A DNA stretch of 64,000 nt, from the NCBI GenBank assembly GCA_963576565.1, contig OY755038.1, forward strand, positions 63,157,622 through 63,221,621, read 5' to 3'. Position numbers and translations under genes: made by a program. This stretch comes from Aspidapion aeneum (lineage: Eukaryota; Arthropoda; Insecta; Coleoptera; Brentidae). Below the pieces are notes generated by a model, which was given only the letters and a program-made list of their open reading frames with translations, searched no databases and had not been told where the DNA came from. The number at the start of each line of letters is the position of its first letter. The stretch's first letter is position 1. Shown piece by piece: positions 32,701 to 41,605 of the stretch.

Positions 32701-33616
32701 AACAAAAAACGTAGAAGATTTCATAAAAAAATGTGAAACTTGTCAAAAAGTAAAAATTGTTCGTAAAAATCTAAGCAGACCCTTCGTTGTAACAGAAACA
32801 CCACGTACCCCTTTTGAACGAATCAATATCGATATTTTCGAATACCCCACCAGAAATTACGCGTTAACAGTACGGGATGAATTAACAAAATTTACACAAG
32901 CTTACGCAATGAGTGATAAAAAAGCAAGTACAGTAGTTAGTACTATTTTACTATTTTTCCAACATTTCGGTGTACCCTTACGAATACATTGCGATTATGG
33001 CAAAGAATTTGATAACACCCTTTTAAAAGATTTATGTACCCTATACGATGTTAAGTTAACATTTTCTAGCGTAGCACATCCACAGTCAAACGGTTCACTA
33101 GAACGATTTCACGCAACCCTTTGCGAAATGATTAGAATCAATAAACAAGAAAACCCTGAAGATCATTGTTTTAGCGTTCTTCCATACGCAGTAATTTGCT
33201 ATAATAATACAAAAAAGAAAACACACGGATTTACCCCTTACGAACTCGTTTTCGGACATACATCAAGTAGACCCCCCGAAAAACTTTATAATCAAGAACA
33301 ATTGATATCTAAATATGTACGCGATTTAAATAATAGAATGGACTATTTTTACAAATTAGCTAGAAATAGAACTGATCAATCGAAACAAAAATCGAAAGAA
33401 CGATTCGACGAACACGTACGAAAGAATCTCCCTGAATTTAATATAGGAGACAAAGTTTGGCTTAAAGAATCACAAATCAAATCAAAATCAGAAAATTTAT
33501 TTAATGGTCCTTTTGAAATTTTAGAAATACACCGTAATTCTGCAACACTTAAAAATCCACAAACAAATCAATTAACCAAAGTTAATTTTGATAGGTTAAA
33601 ACCGTGCTTTGAATAA
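29714..33616 (+). CDS. pol: pol: protease, reverse transcriptase, RNase H, integrase
   Basis: A 1300-residue uninterrupted frame, -1 relative to gag, so a ribosomal frameshift probably makes Gag-Pol; the ATG shown is not necessarily used. Protease DTGAG is at about residue 41. The reverse transcriptase spans about 345-520 with YMDD near 506. RNase H begins near TTDASAFAIGAV (about 652), with a later TDHRPL. The integrase has a zinc-binding HLGKSNLHRG ... CETCQ region near 970-1010 and catalytic acidic residues in INIDIF, HCDYGKEF and NGSLERFH (about 1040-1130). A C-terminal GDKVWL and NGPFEI segment follows. All key residues look intact, so this copy could still supply enzymes if expressed. 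Confidence 0.95.
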   Translation: MYVNQSNLRTNIRVNTNLHNLNSKNLFYINDATNKFKLLIDTGAGISVFKEKTVENYNNRFAENVIVQGITDEKIPITQSVLIPFAKDNPLKVYICNLDIEFDGILGLDFLEHYKCVIDLNSKQLCTNFKTIPLIQVTEKTFEQNSQINQNQINQKTLQIPKSRVIQNQNIPPIPKPRLIQNQKTPLIPKPRININQNNFQNQISLEPRTEQVFKLKSNLKNTDAILIGQEIEKVRLPNALVHINENGEFYTSVINPNAIPKTINFNNLSFEPIPSVHDILNFNTNEDELIDKIDLIKNQLRLEHLNYEEKELISNLCFEFSDIFYIEGDQLTFTNQIKHKIETNNAHTIFTKSYRYPQIHKEEVKTQINNMLDQKIIRPSISPWSSPVWVVPKKLDASNKQKWRVVIDYRKLNEVTVDDKYPLPNISDLLDQLGKCQYFTTLDLASGFHQIEIDQKDIQKTAFSVENGHYEFVRMPFGLKNAPSTFQRVMDNILLGILNERCLVYMDDIIVYSPTIHEHISRLSEVFQRLRKSNLKIQPDKCEFLRKEVAYLGHLITENGVKPNPDKVKCIQNFPELKNPRDVKSFLGLAGYYRRFIPNFAKISKPLTKLLQKDTKFIFSKECQEAFETLKNALISDPILIYPNFEEPFILTTDASAFAIGAVLSQGPIGKDLPIAFASRTLCSAETKYSTIERELLAIVWSVKHFRPYLFGRKFTIVTDHRPLTWLLSIKDPGSRLARWRLKLEEYSFKIIHKPGKINKNADALSRIKINHFKDCIDFKSNIKIFANNENNDQEPIFNEEDDQKITDEFNRFVELYKTRSLIDYSKIETSNDQLLDKSNKLIVTFFRQNKMEDLHFKIIDDIFEEEFHLEELKINIVSSKTVKERKYFIIALPFDNDDCSQHLFYCLFKDQNEFEINKTYCIENNLDLPTLEMLSYIFSDKDIKLKICQNIITTPDEDEIPIILENYHLGKSNLHRGINETVRRIREKYNWRGLTKNVEDFIKKCETCQKVKIVRKNLSRPFVVTETPRTPFERINIDIFEYPTRNYALTVRDELTKFTQAYAMSDKKASTVVSTILLFFQHFGVPLRIHCDYGKEFDNTLLKDLCTLYDVKLTFSSVAHPQSNGSLERFHATLCEMIRINKQENPEDHCFSVLPYAVICYNNTKKKTHGFTPYELVFGHTSSRPPEKLYNQEQLISKYVRDLNNRMDYFYKLARNRTDQSKQKSKERFDEHVRKNLPEFNIGDKVWLKESQIKSKSENLFNGPFEILEIHRNSATLKNPQTNQLTKVNFDRLKPCFE

Positions 33617-35534
33617 AATAAAAATCTTTTATTTTAGATTAATGGGAATAATCTCAATCGTTTCCAGTCAATATTCAATATTACCAATAAATAATACACT
33701 AGGACTATTTTATCATGAAGAATCCCTTATCAGAATTTCTAATAATGAATGGACACTTGTTGGTTACAAAGATCTTTTACCCTTTAAGAAAGCAATTGAG
33801 CATAACGACAAAATTTTAGATACCTTTATGGATCATTTTTCAATCAATAATAATCAAATTGCAAATTAAAACGCATGTTAGCCTTTTAAAACAAATTTCT
33901 AATTACGTTAATATATATAACTTATCTCGGATACAAAAGAAAAATCATATAGGCAAAAACGTGGAATATTTAATGGCATCGGAACTATTTGGAAATCTAT
34001 TACAGGAAATTTAGATGCATCAGACGGAGAATACTTTAATGATTGTATTAATAAAATATCGACTGATGAGAAAAATATTGAAAGATTATTGCAAAAACAA
34101 ATTTCAGTAACAACCTCTGTTATTAAAAGTTTTAATACGACTTTACAAAAATTACAAATTGATGAAGAAACGTTTAATCATGATATTAAATTAATTCAAT
34201 ATTTAGTCACTTCGATTTCTGATAACGCTGCCTATGCAGAAGCACAAATAAAAGCATTAGATTTATGCGAATCGCTTATGGAAAGTTACACCTTTATTAA
34301 AGATTCATTAAATGACGCGTTAAACGCAGTAACTTTTGCACGTTTAAAAATATTGCATGGTTCAATAATAAAACCATCGGATTTGGTAATAAAACCATCG
34401 GATTTGGTAGATTCATTGAAAAAGATTTCTCATTCATTACAAAAAAATAATTTGCCTTTACCAATATCAATCTCAACGGTAGCCCAATACATTAATTTAA
34501 TTGAACTTAGTGCTTTTCAAACTGAATCAAAAATAGTATTTGTTCTTAAAATACCTCTTATAGACCCTTCGACTTATACTTTATACAGACTTTACCCAAT
34601 ACCAATATTAGATAATCGAACAGGTCTTCACCATACTATATCAACAATTAATAAATTTATTGCGCGTGACGATGATTCAATGTTTTTCGTCACCTGCCAC
34701 CACGTGGACCACTGCAAGATCATCGAAAGAAGAACGAAGCTCTGTTCCGAAGTACTTCCGTATCCCATCGACAGTGATGCTATTTGTGAAGCTCAACTAT
34801 TGAAGCAACAAACTCAGCTGCCGAAAACATGTCAAACAACCATTTTCTATGCACAAGGCTACAATGTCCAACCACTTGAAGAAAATCAATGGCTAGTTAC
34901 TACATCAGAACCAGTACCTATTAATATTAAATGCAAGAATCAAGAAATTATTACGAAATTAATTGAAACCAATAGTATAATTCGTTTCAAATCAACATGC
35001 AATGCTTTTATTGGAAGTACAAGAATTCATTCTGAAACTACACTTCAAGAAAGTACCTTCGAAGAAATAAATTCACCAATAATCAATATTCCATATACTT
35101 GTTGTAAAGATATGCCTGAAATCCCCAAAATTCAAGGCCTAAAACCACTAAAGTTAAGCAAAATAAACGTCGAAGATCTGAATATTGCACAACATAATCT
35201 TAACCAATATTCAGAAGAATTAGATAAAATGATCAATCAACCATTCATTCAAAAACACATTGATTGGTTTACTATCATTACAATAACATTGATAGTACTA
35301 CTAGTAATTCTTTACATTATTAACAAATGTCGAAGACGCCGAAGAACAAGAAATGGTAATAATACCAATAACGATAATGGTAATGACTTTCCACCATTTC
35401 CAAAACCTAATCTACAAAGAATTAGGAATTTATCGAATATCTTACCAAAAAGAAGGCCAAGCATACACATCGAAGATCAAATCGAAGAAGAAATCGAACC
35501 CAATGCAAAATTAATGATCAATCAATCATCTTAA
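33609..35534 (+). pseudogene. env: env glycoprotein, frame disrupted
   Basis: The first part (33609-33869, 86 codons) overlaps the end of pol by 8 bp and has a hydrophobic start like a signal peptide. Stops in all local frames between about 33867 and 34088 break it. The region just after a basic Lys-Arg pair (about 33960), where errantiviral Env proteins are cleaved, is in another frame. The remaining 481 codons (34089-35534) form an uninterrupted ectodomain, a transmembrane segment near residues 398-420, and a short basic tail (RRRRR). Env is the fusion/entry protein of these elements, usually made from a spliced RNA. A tandem duplication of IKPSDLV lies near residues 93-106. As it stands, a complete product is not encoded. 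Confidence 0.85.
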
Positions 35535-35564
35535 TAAAAGTTGCCGTATAACGCCAACTTTTTC

Positions 35565-35578
35565 AAAAAGAGGGGAGC
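35565..35578 (+). promoter_or_regulatory. polypurine tract
   Basis: AAAAAGAGGGGAGC ends exactly at the 3' LTR start, as required to prime plus-strand DNA synthesis. Confidence 0.9.
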
Positions 35579-36021
35579 TGGTATATGAAAATATCCTGCC
35601 TACACTTAGAAGAAACCAGAACCTTCTATGAAACCCGAGAACCTTCCAGATAAGAAGCTTATTCTGCTGACTTGCGTTTCCCATGAAATAAACAACACGT
35701 GCATTCAAGCCGAATCAGCACTTTATTTCTCAGAACTTTTCAAGATAAGAAGACCATTCTGCTGACTTGCGTCTCTCACGGAATAAACAACACGTGCATT
35801 CCTGCCGAATTGCACTTTAGTTTAAGTCTAGAATATTAAGGAATTATTGCATTGCTTAATCAGCACATTTTCTTTATATAAACTCAAATCATTGTAATGT
35901 TAAGTCATTCTCTTTAGAATCGTTCTTAAGTACACGTTCAATTATAACGTTTAAGTCCTATATTGTATTTAATCAAAATAAAGTTTTTTAAAAAGTTAAA
36001 AGTAAACTTTAAAGTATAACA
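35579..36021 (+). repeat. 3' LTR, 443 bp
   Basis: Same length as the 5' LTR. It begins TGGTAT instead of TGTTAT and ends ATAACA. Differences from the 5' LTR are near its positions 3, 158, 173, 252 and 272. Confidence 0.95.
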
Positions 36022-36025
36022 TATA

Positions 36026-36999
36026 TTAGAATAATAAACAAGTTCCTCTCATATTTTTCTGTGGGTAGCTCGAAAGCTTAACCTCACGGTGGACCAAGAC
36101 ACCTAATAAGTGTTGACAGTTAACTGGTTTGTCCTTTGGGACTCCTCAGAACACTGTTTGGTCAATGTGATACCCTTGCGAAGTTAATCAGACCGTTTTG
36201 TCTGTCATCCTACGTCTATAGTGAGAAAAACCTCGCAAGAAGCGCCATCTACCAAGATACGAGAAAAACTAGAACAAGAGCAGGCGAGTATAAACTGCCA
36301 TATATATCGATCAATGAAAAGATCGATTGCATAGAAAAAGAAGCCATCCGTGACCTACGACAGCACTTCTGTCTTTCAGGCCAGATCAAAGCTGATTAGT
36401 GTTTTTACCCGCCTTCAGACGTGAGCGTTAATCAGCGAAATTTTTTAGTCAAATAATACTAACACACATGAATTTTAATAACCGTGAATATACAAACCAA
36501 ACAAGTTTCGAAGCTAATCGGGTAAAAAGAAGTTTTTGTTTCTCTTATATTTTTCCATGGGTAGCTCGGTGTACTAGAATATAACATAAATAAAGAAAAC
36601 TCTATTACAGAGGACATAAATAAAAAAATTACCAACAGAAATAAATTATTTTAATTTAATTAAAAAAGTCAAAGATTCTGACGAGATTTCTTAAACAAAT
36701 ATCTATACTATAATAATTAGGTGAACAAAAGTGAATAAAGACCAACTAAAATATTTGAAATAAAAATCCTTTGTTAGATCCTTGGACCAGTGTAAACCAG
36801 AGCCGTACCCATAAAAAAATTTGAGGAATCTTTCAATTTCTGGACCATTTCGGGGAAAGATTGGTCTCCCTTGATCCCGCCTGGGCACAGACTTGTTTTA
36901 AACAGATGGTTATTGGCGGAGATCGATAACTTATGAATTAGACCAGTTAGTAGAATACGCAAGCATCGTGAAGTTCATAAATAGTAGAAGAATAGCTTG
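36026..36999. other. no gene seen; short direct repeat
   Basis: CATATTTTTCTGTGGGTAGCTCG near 36049 and TTATATTTTTCCATGGGTAGCTCGG near 36546 are direct repeats about 495 bp apart and could be ends of a small element. The 87-codon frame at 36136 shows no known domain. Confidence 0.35.
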
Positions 37000-37010
37000 G
37001 TTTTGAGATG

Positions 37011-37400
37011 CACAGGGTTTTCCCGTATATTTTTAACCATATCTAAAACGTTTATTTCAATAGATATCAAAGTATGATAAATTTAAAAGTTTCATAATTT
37101 TTTACGAAGTTTAAGAATCTTAGGGTAAGAATGTCAAAAAAAATTCTAAATGTCAAAACTTGACAGGTCGATGGTTTTTTTAATTGATATATTGGAGTTA
37201 TTTCGTTTATTAATTTTGGAGATATATGCGTTTAAAACTTTTAAAAACTTAAGTTGGTTAAGGCACCATGAAAAAGACAATCGCAGTGACACAAAAAGTT
37301 ATGCTGTTGCTTTTGTAAGGTATAAAATTTATGAATATTTACCATCCGTGGTGATGTCGCAAGCCAGTAAAAACAAAAAAACCTTTTTTTTTTTTAATTA
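37011..37400. repeat. half of a foldback family also at 55981-56647
   Basis: GGGTTTTCCCGTATATTTTT, AAAACGTTTATTTCAATAGA and ACGAAGTTTAAGAATCTTAG match both arms of the 55981-56647 element. Only one arm is evident here. Confidence 0.6.
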
Positions 37401-37416
37401 ATTTCTAATACTTCGT

Positions 37417-37573
37417 TCATTCATTATTAATACAATTTGGAATAATTCTTATAAATTTTTTGTGAACAGCTTGATAGATAGAGTCCGGAGAATTTTCATT
37501 GAGATCGACGAATGTGTGTTCTATTTTCTCTTGTAGAATTTGAAGTGTTTCGAGCCTGTCAGTCAGGCTGTAC
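37417..37573 (-). pseudogene. possible mariner-like transposase C-terminal fragment
   Basis: The minus frame reads LTDRLETLQILQEKIEHTFV...SIYQAVHKKFIRIIPNCINNE and stops. The spacing of the helical region followed by a C-I-x-N ending resembles the C-terminus of some IS630/Tc1/mariner transposases. No catalytic residue is retained, so this is tentative. Confidence 0.35.
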
Positions 37574-38378
37574 ACTCAAACTAGTCATTTCGGTTATTGA
37601 AACATTGCTATAATTAGCAGATAAAAGATATTACGAGAAGACACAATACCTTTTTAGCACAAGCACTCTTGATTTCGCAACTCTTTATAAAAATATTTGC
37701 ACTAAACAATTTTTTGAAATTAGTTGAATATTGCATAGTTTTTTTTTAAAAGTAAGGCATGCGAAAAATAGACCATAAACCTTGGAATGAAAATCCCCTT
37801 TTATCTATCGGTGAATGGTTGTCTATGTAATACGCTCGTAGTATTATAGGCCAAGATTTATACGATGGTAGGGATGAAAAAAATTCGGACGGGGTAATGA
37901 GTAGTGTCGTTGGATAGATCTTCTCGAACACAATACAAAATCTAAAAGAAAATCAAAATCTATATATTAAGATTGACGTCAAGTAGGGAAGAATTGCACT
38001 TTTTCCGTTTCTCCTTTATATTTTTTTTGTATATAACCAAGACTTTTTCTTTTAACAAATTAAATTCTTACAATTCCATAATTATAGTTCTAATATACCA
38101 ATCTATTTTTACGAAAAAGTTTTCATGAAGTTAATGGCGTTCTGTTTTTTTGCACTCTTTTACTTTTTTTTTCGTTTTCATTTAGTTTTTTCCAAACATC
38201 TCAATAGTCCCATGGATTTAAACGATTTTTGTAAAATTGTTCAAAAACCTTGACTGTCCTCTAAAAAATTCCAGTTTATTAGCTTCTACTACTTGGCTCT
38301 TTTGTCAGAAAGTAATATTTTGAATAACGGTGCACTAGTAATAAAATTGCGGAATCCAATTATTGTTTTAGAACTTAT
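37574..38378. other. no gene seen
   Basis: AT-rich. The 61-codon minus frame at 37746 is not convincing. Confidence 0.3.
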
Positions 38379-38382
38379 TTAA

Positions 38383-39012
38383 CACGTTCGCTACCAACAC
38401 GTTATTCGTAATTATGCCACTAGCGCCACAAAAAAAAGCCGAAAAAAAAAGAAGTTCCCCTGGAGCCGCTTTGTCCTATCAAAGTCCTTTAGCTGCTATT
38501 ACATCACCTGCACTTGGTTTTTTGTAGATGTCATTATCATGTCAAAATTGTCAAAAATGTCACTCGGCCTCATAGACCGAGGCGACGTAGAAGTTTGATT
38601 TTGTGTTGTAAGTTGTGATGGTGAACAATGTTTTTGCTTGGAATGCTTCAATAAGTTTCACCGATATGAAACTTCTTAGTTATCTACGTTTGTTTATGCT
38701 TTAATATATGTGAATTGCAGGTTTGGGTTTTATAATTTTTCAAAAATAAATAATATTTAAAAAAATGAGCAAAACAATGAACTTTTTTACAATACTGATA
38801 TGTTCCAACTATCCTCAGGCTCCAACTCGGTCTATTACCAGCGTTAAACCAATGCAAAATAAAACAGTTGGCGAAAGAGGATTGAATAGTTAGCTCGGTC
38901 CAATAGACCGCGTTGGCGATGGTGACAAAATTTCCTCTCGGTCTTATAGACCATGGTGGCGAATAAAACAACTACGTTTTTGGTCTTATCGACCGAGTTG
39001 GCAGCAAATGTG
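38383..39012. mobile_element. piggyBac-like MITE, TTAA target
   Basis: Starts CACGTTCGCTACCAAC and ends GTTGGCAGCAAATGTG. These are reverse complements at 13 of 16 positions and are flanked by TTAA (38379-38382 and 39013-39016), the hallmark target of piggyBac. Inside are five copies of a palindromic unit of the form CGGTCTNATAGACCG followed by GTTGGCG-type bases, near 38562, 38826, 38893, 38934 and 38977. It encodes no transposase. Confidence 0.78.
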
Positions 39013-39016
39013 TTAA

Positions 39017-39909
39017 ACGTTTTTACGCCTGCTTTTACTTAGCAACCAATAATAAATTCTCCCATAAACTATTAATTTAGTGTAAGTAAGAAACCCTAGC
39101 ACAATAAATCCAATATGGTGGATTAAAAATGGCAAACCGTCGAAAACTGGAAAAAATGTATACCTTTTTTCTTTATTGAACGATTTTCTACAAACAAAGT
39201 TTGTTCCAATTTATTTGAAATAGAGCTGTAGATGGACTGTTAACACTTTGCATTTTAATGTGTCAGTATCGCGAAAATTAAAAAAAAAACACACAATAAA
39301 AAGTACATTCTAAAAGAACTAAGGAATTCAGAGAGAATACAGGAATAGAGATTCGCGTGGTGTCGATAAATACGAGATTCCCATGCTTGTTACAATATCG
39401 CATACATTTTTAAAATATTTTTTCGGATAGATTTATACTTATTTTACCTACCAACAAAACCCTGTGTTAAAATCTCAAATTAAAAAAAATATATTTTACA
39501 TCACTGATAATATAATTTGCATAAAGAACTACGGATTTATTACAAAATTTTGTTTTCCTTCCCTTGTAAAATTATAACATTTTGACAAAGGGGATGTGCG
39601 AAATGTTTTGCCTTGGACTAATCGCTAAAGTAGTTTTTCTTAAGCACGCCCTTCGTATACAGCATGATTAAATGCCATGGGGATCATGGGAAATTATTAC
39701 TGTATGTAATATAAGATCAGCTGCATATGTATAAAATATGTAGTATGTAAGAAAAAAAGGATAGACGATTGAACGTGGTTACGTCCATTGTTTCAGGATA
39801 GCCAGCCTCACAGTCAATACCTATCCTCTATGCGCCCCGGTAAAGTAGAGGGATGAAATTTTATGTCTTAAGCTAGAATTTGCTTGAAAAACAAATACTT
39901 GTTTCTCAC
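39017..39909. other. no gene seen
   Basis: AT-rich. On the minus strand this would be the intron after the candidate exon ending at 39910. Confidence 0.3.
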
Positions 39910-40296
39910 CTGTTTCGCTGGACACGACAGAATAACAAAAACCTTCGGGAAGGCGAGAATCCCCTACTTTTCCACTATCAGCTAAATACAGGTCTAAAAC
40001 ATCGAAAAATATTTCAAGACACCGCTTAAAATATATTTTTCTCTCTTTTACTTCTCTGTTACACACATTAAGCACAGAAGCAGTTTGTCCCTGATCCCTA
40101 TAGCATTTAATCTAACTGTATGCATTGCTGCATACTTATTAATTTGATAAAAATGCACAGCCTTGTTGTTTTTACTAAACTATTGCGACAAAGATAAATC
40201 GATAACTTGGCAAGTTAACATTCACTGGTGTTTCGGAAACGTAAGCTTGCAGTGACACTTGCTGGATGATTGATGTCTCGAATAAACAAAACATTC
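39910..40296 (-). other. candidate first exon (mostly 5' UTR) of a minus-strand gene
   Basis: A strong donor ACAG|GTGAGAA lies at 39910/39909. The presumed start is an Inr-like TCAGA near 40296. Within it the minus strand has several ATGs followed by short frames. One, from about 40124, gives 25 codons with a hydrophobic KLLLCLMCV core. Another frame without ATG stays open for more than 60 codons to the donor. Base composition is less AT-rich than the flanks. It could belong to the same gene as the Ig exon at 2190-2322, which needs a donor leaving one codon base. The link is speculative. Confidence 0.28.
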
Positions 40297-40330
40297 TGAG
40301 CGTTTGCCGACGCGTTATATATAGCTGAGC
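40297..40330 (-). promoter_or_regulatory. candidate core promoter: TATA box and Inr spacing
   Basis: On the minus strand TATATATAAC is followed, 27 bases after its first T, by the A of GCTCAGAATG. This is the spacing expected between TATA and start site. A second TATAAATAG lies about 50 bp further upstream (near 40361-40370). Confidence 0.3.
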
Positions 40331-41456
40331 GAATAAAACTCCCTCACAAAAACCCAGTATTATAGCTATTTATAGAGCGTTCCATTACCCGCATTAGATG
40401 TGTTTATAAAACGTGTATTTTACATAATAAATTAATATTGTCAGGAATGCAAATTACCCGTGACTGTGCCACTGTACGAAACCATCTTGGAAAAATGAAA
40501 AACTCCAAATATGGTTCTGTTGAGATAAGAAAGTGGTTCCGCCTCGCTCCAAATTGGTAAACAGTTGGCTGCCACCTACCCACACAGCAGGTGGTTGATG
40601 CGTGAAAAACTACTGAAAAGTAAAGAGTGGGAGTTATAATGGTTAAGCATAAGATACATCAAGTAGAGAGTGCGTTTTCCCTTCAAAGTGATTGGCTATT
40701 GAAAAACTGTGAGATTGTTGTTGTTGTTGTCTATAAAATGTCATTTTATATCTGTTTTCGTTTAGGTTTACTTGTTTAGCTCATTAGCTAGAAAGTAAAG
40801 TAAATTTTAGGATGATCAGCAACGCCACTGACTTGGTTTCTCCAAGCTCTTCAAAGAGGGCATAATGGATTACTTAGGTCCAACCTACCGTTACTAAAAA
40901 CCCAAACTTTGAGGAGACAAGTCGGTAGTCATATTCTAAGTTTTGTTGAATTTAAACTAAAACCTCTTAAATAAATAGTCTGTAAAGGAATATAAGATTT
41001 GTCTATTTGAAGAACATTTTGGAATTTGTTATTTTGGTAAGCTAAAGTTTTAATTTTAATATTTTGGGTCTTGTTTCTTTTATAGGTCATAAGAAAAGTT
41101 TTGTAACAATTTGTGAATTTTAACAGAGTTTTGTTTTGTATTTATTAGAGTTTGTAACGTTTTTAAAACTGTTTTATATTTATTTTATACACACAAGAGA
41201 TCTACTACGGTACCCTCTTTTAAGAGTTCGATTTAAAACAAAATCGTACCCGACAGTATCAAGGTATCACAGAATAGAATTCGAGAATATAGGAACATAG
41301 GGGGTGACACTGATCAAATGTCGTTACTAAAAGTTAACCTCAATCTTTACCTAACCTAAATTTAAAACGTCAGTGCGATACATATAATTTTATAGCTACA
41401 GTGATTTTTGAAATTAACAAATCAGTCGAAAAATTGAATTAGACTGAGGACATTTT
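40331..41456. other. no gene seen; mixed-composition upstream region
   Basis: 40490-40640 is GC-richer than average and contains CCACCTACC and GCAGGTGG blocks. A (GTT)n run lies at 40713-40729. Nothing else is supported. Confidence 0.3.
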
Positions 41457-41605
41457 CTGACCATAATTTTTTACAACTTTCGAAGGAAATTATCTCAACA
41501 AGAATGCCTTGCCGAGAAAATTTCTGTTTTCGGTAATGGAGCACCAGCCGACAGTTTCTCGTTGGTATAGAGAATTCGAAATATGTCTTACGCAATCTGT
41601 AGAAT
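41457..41605 (+). pseudogene. mariner transposase N-terminal fragment
   Basis: Reads IIFYNFRRKLSQQECLAEKI, then VFGNGAPAD, and after one frame change PTVSRWYREF. This is the helix-turn-helix DNA-binding start of insect mariner transposases (typical pattern: YDFR-L-Q-EC...FG--AP---TVYRWY-EF). The catalytic domain is absent: downstream DNA has stops in all frames. It is a relic of a DNA transposon, and other mariner-type ends occur in this window. Confidence 0.7.

Larger units (their letters stand above)
27456..36021 (+). mobile_element. Ty3/gypsy LTR retrotransposon with env (errantivirus-type)
   Basis: 8,566 bp, flanked by TATA duplications. Order: 5' LTR, tRNA-Ser primer site, leader with short tandem repeats, gag, pol (protease, reverse transcriptase, RNase H, integrase), env, polypurine tract, 3' LTR. 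The LTRs differ at about 5 of 443 positions, so the insertion is fairly recent. Damage is limited to one nonsense codon in gag and a disrupted stretch in env. The env gene and primer type match insect errantiviruses of the 17.6/297/ZAM kind, which behave as endogenous retroviruses. Confidence 0.95.

Noticed and set aside
36136..36399. 87-codon frame after the 3' LTR
   Set aside because: It lies outside the element, shows no retroviral or host domain, and is not preceded by regulatory signals.
39821..40075. 84-codon minus frame as a protein-coding gene
   Set aside because: It has no ATG and crosses a strong splice donor. I keep the region only as a candidate 5' exon.
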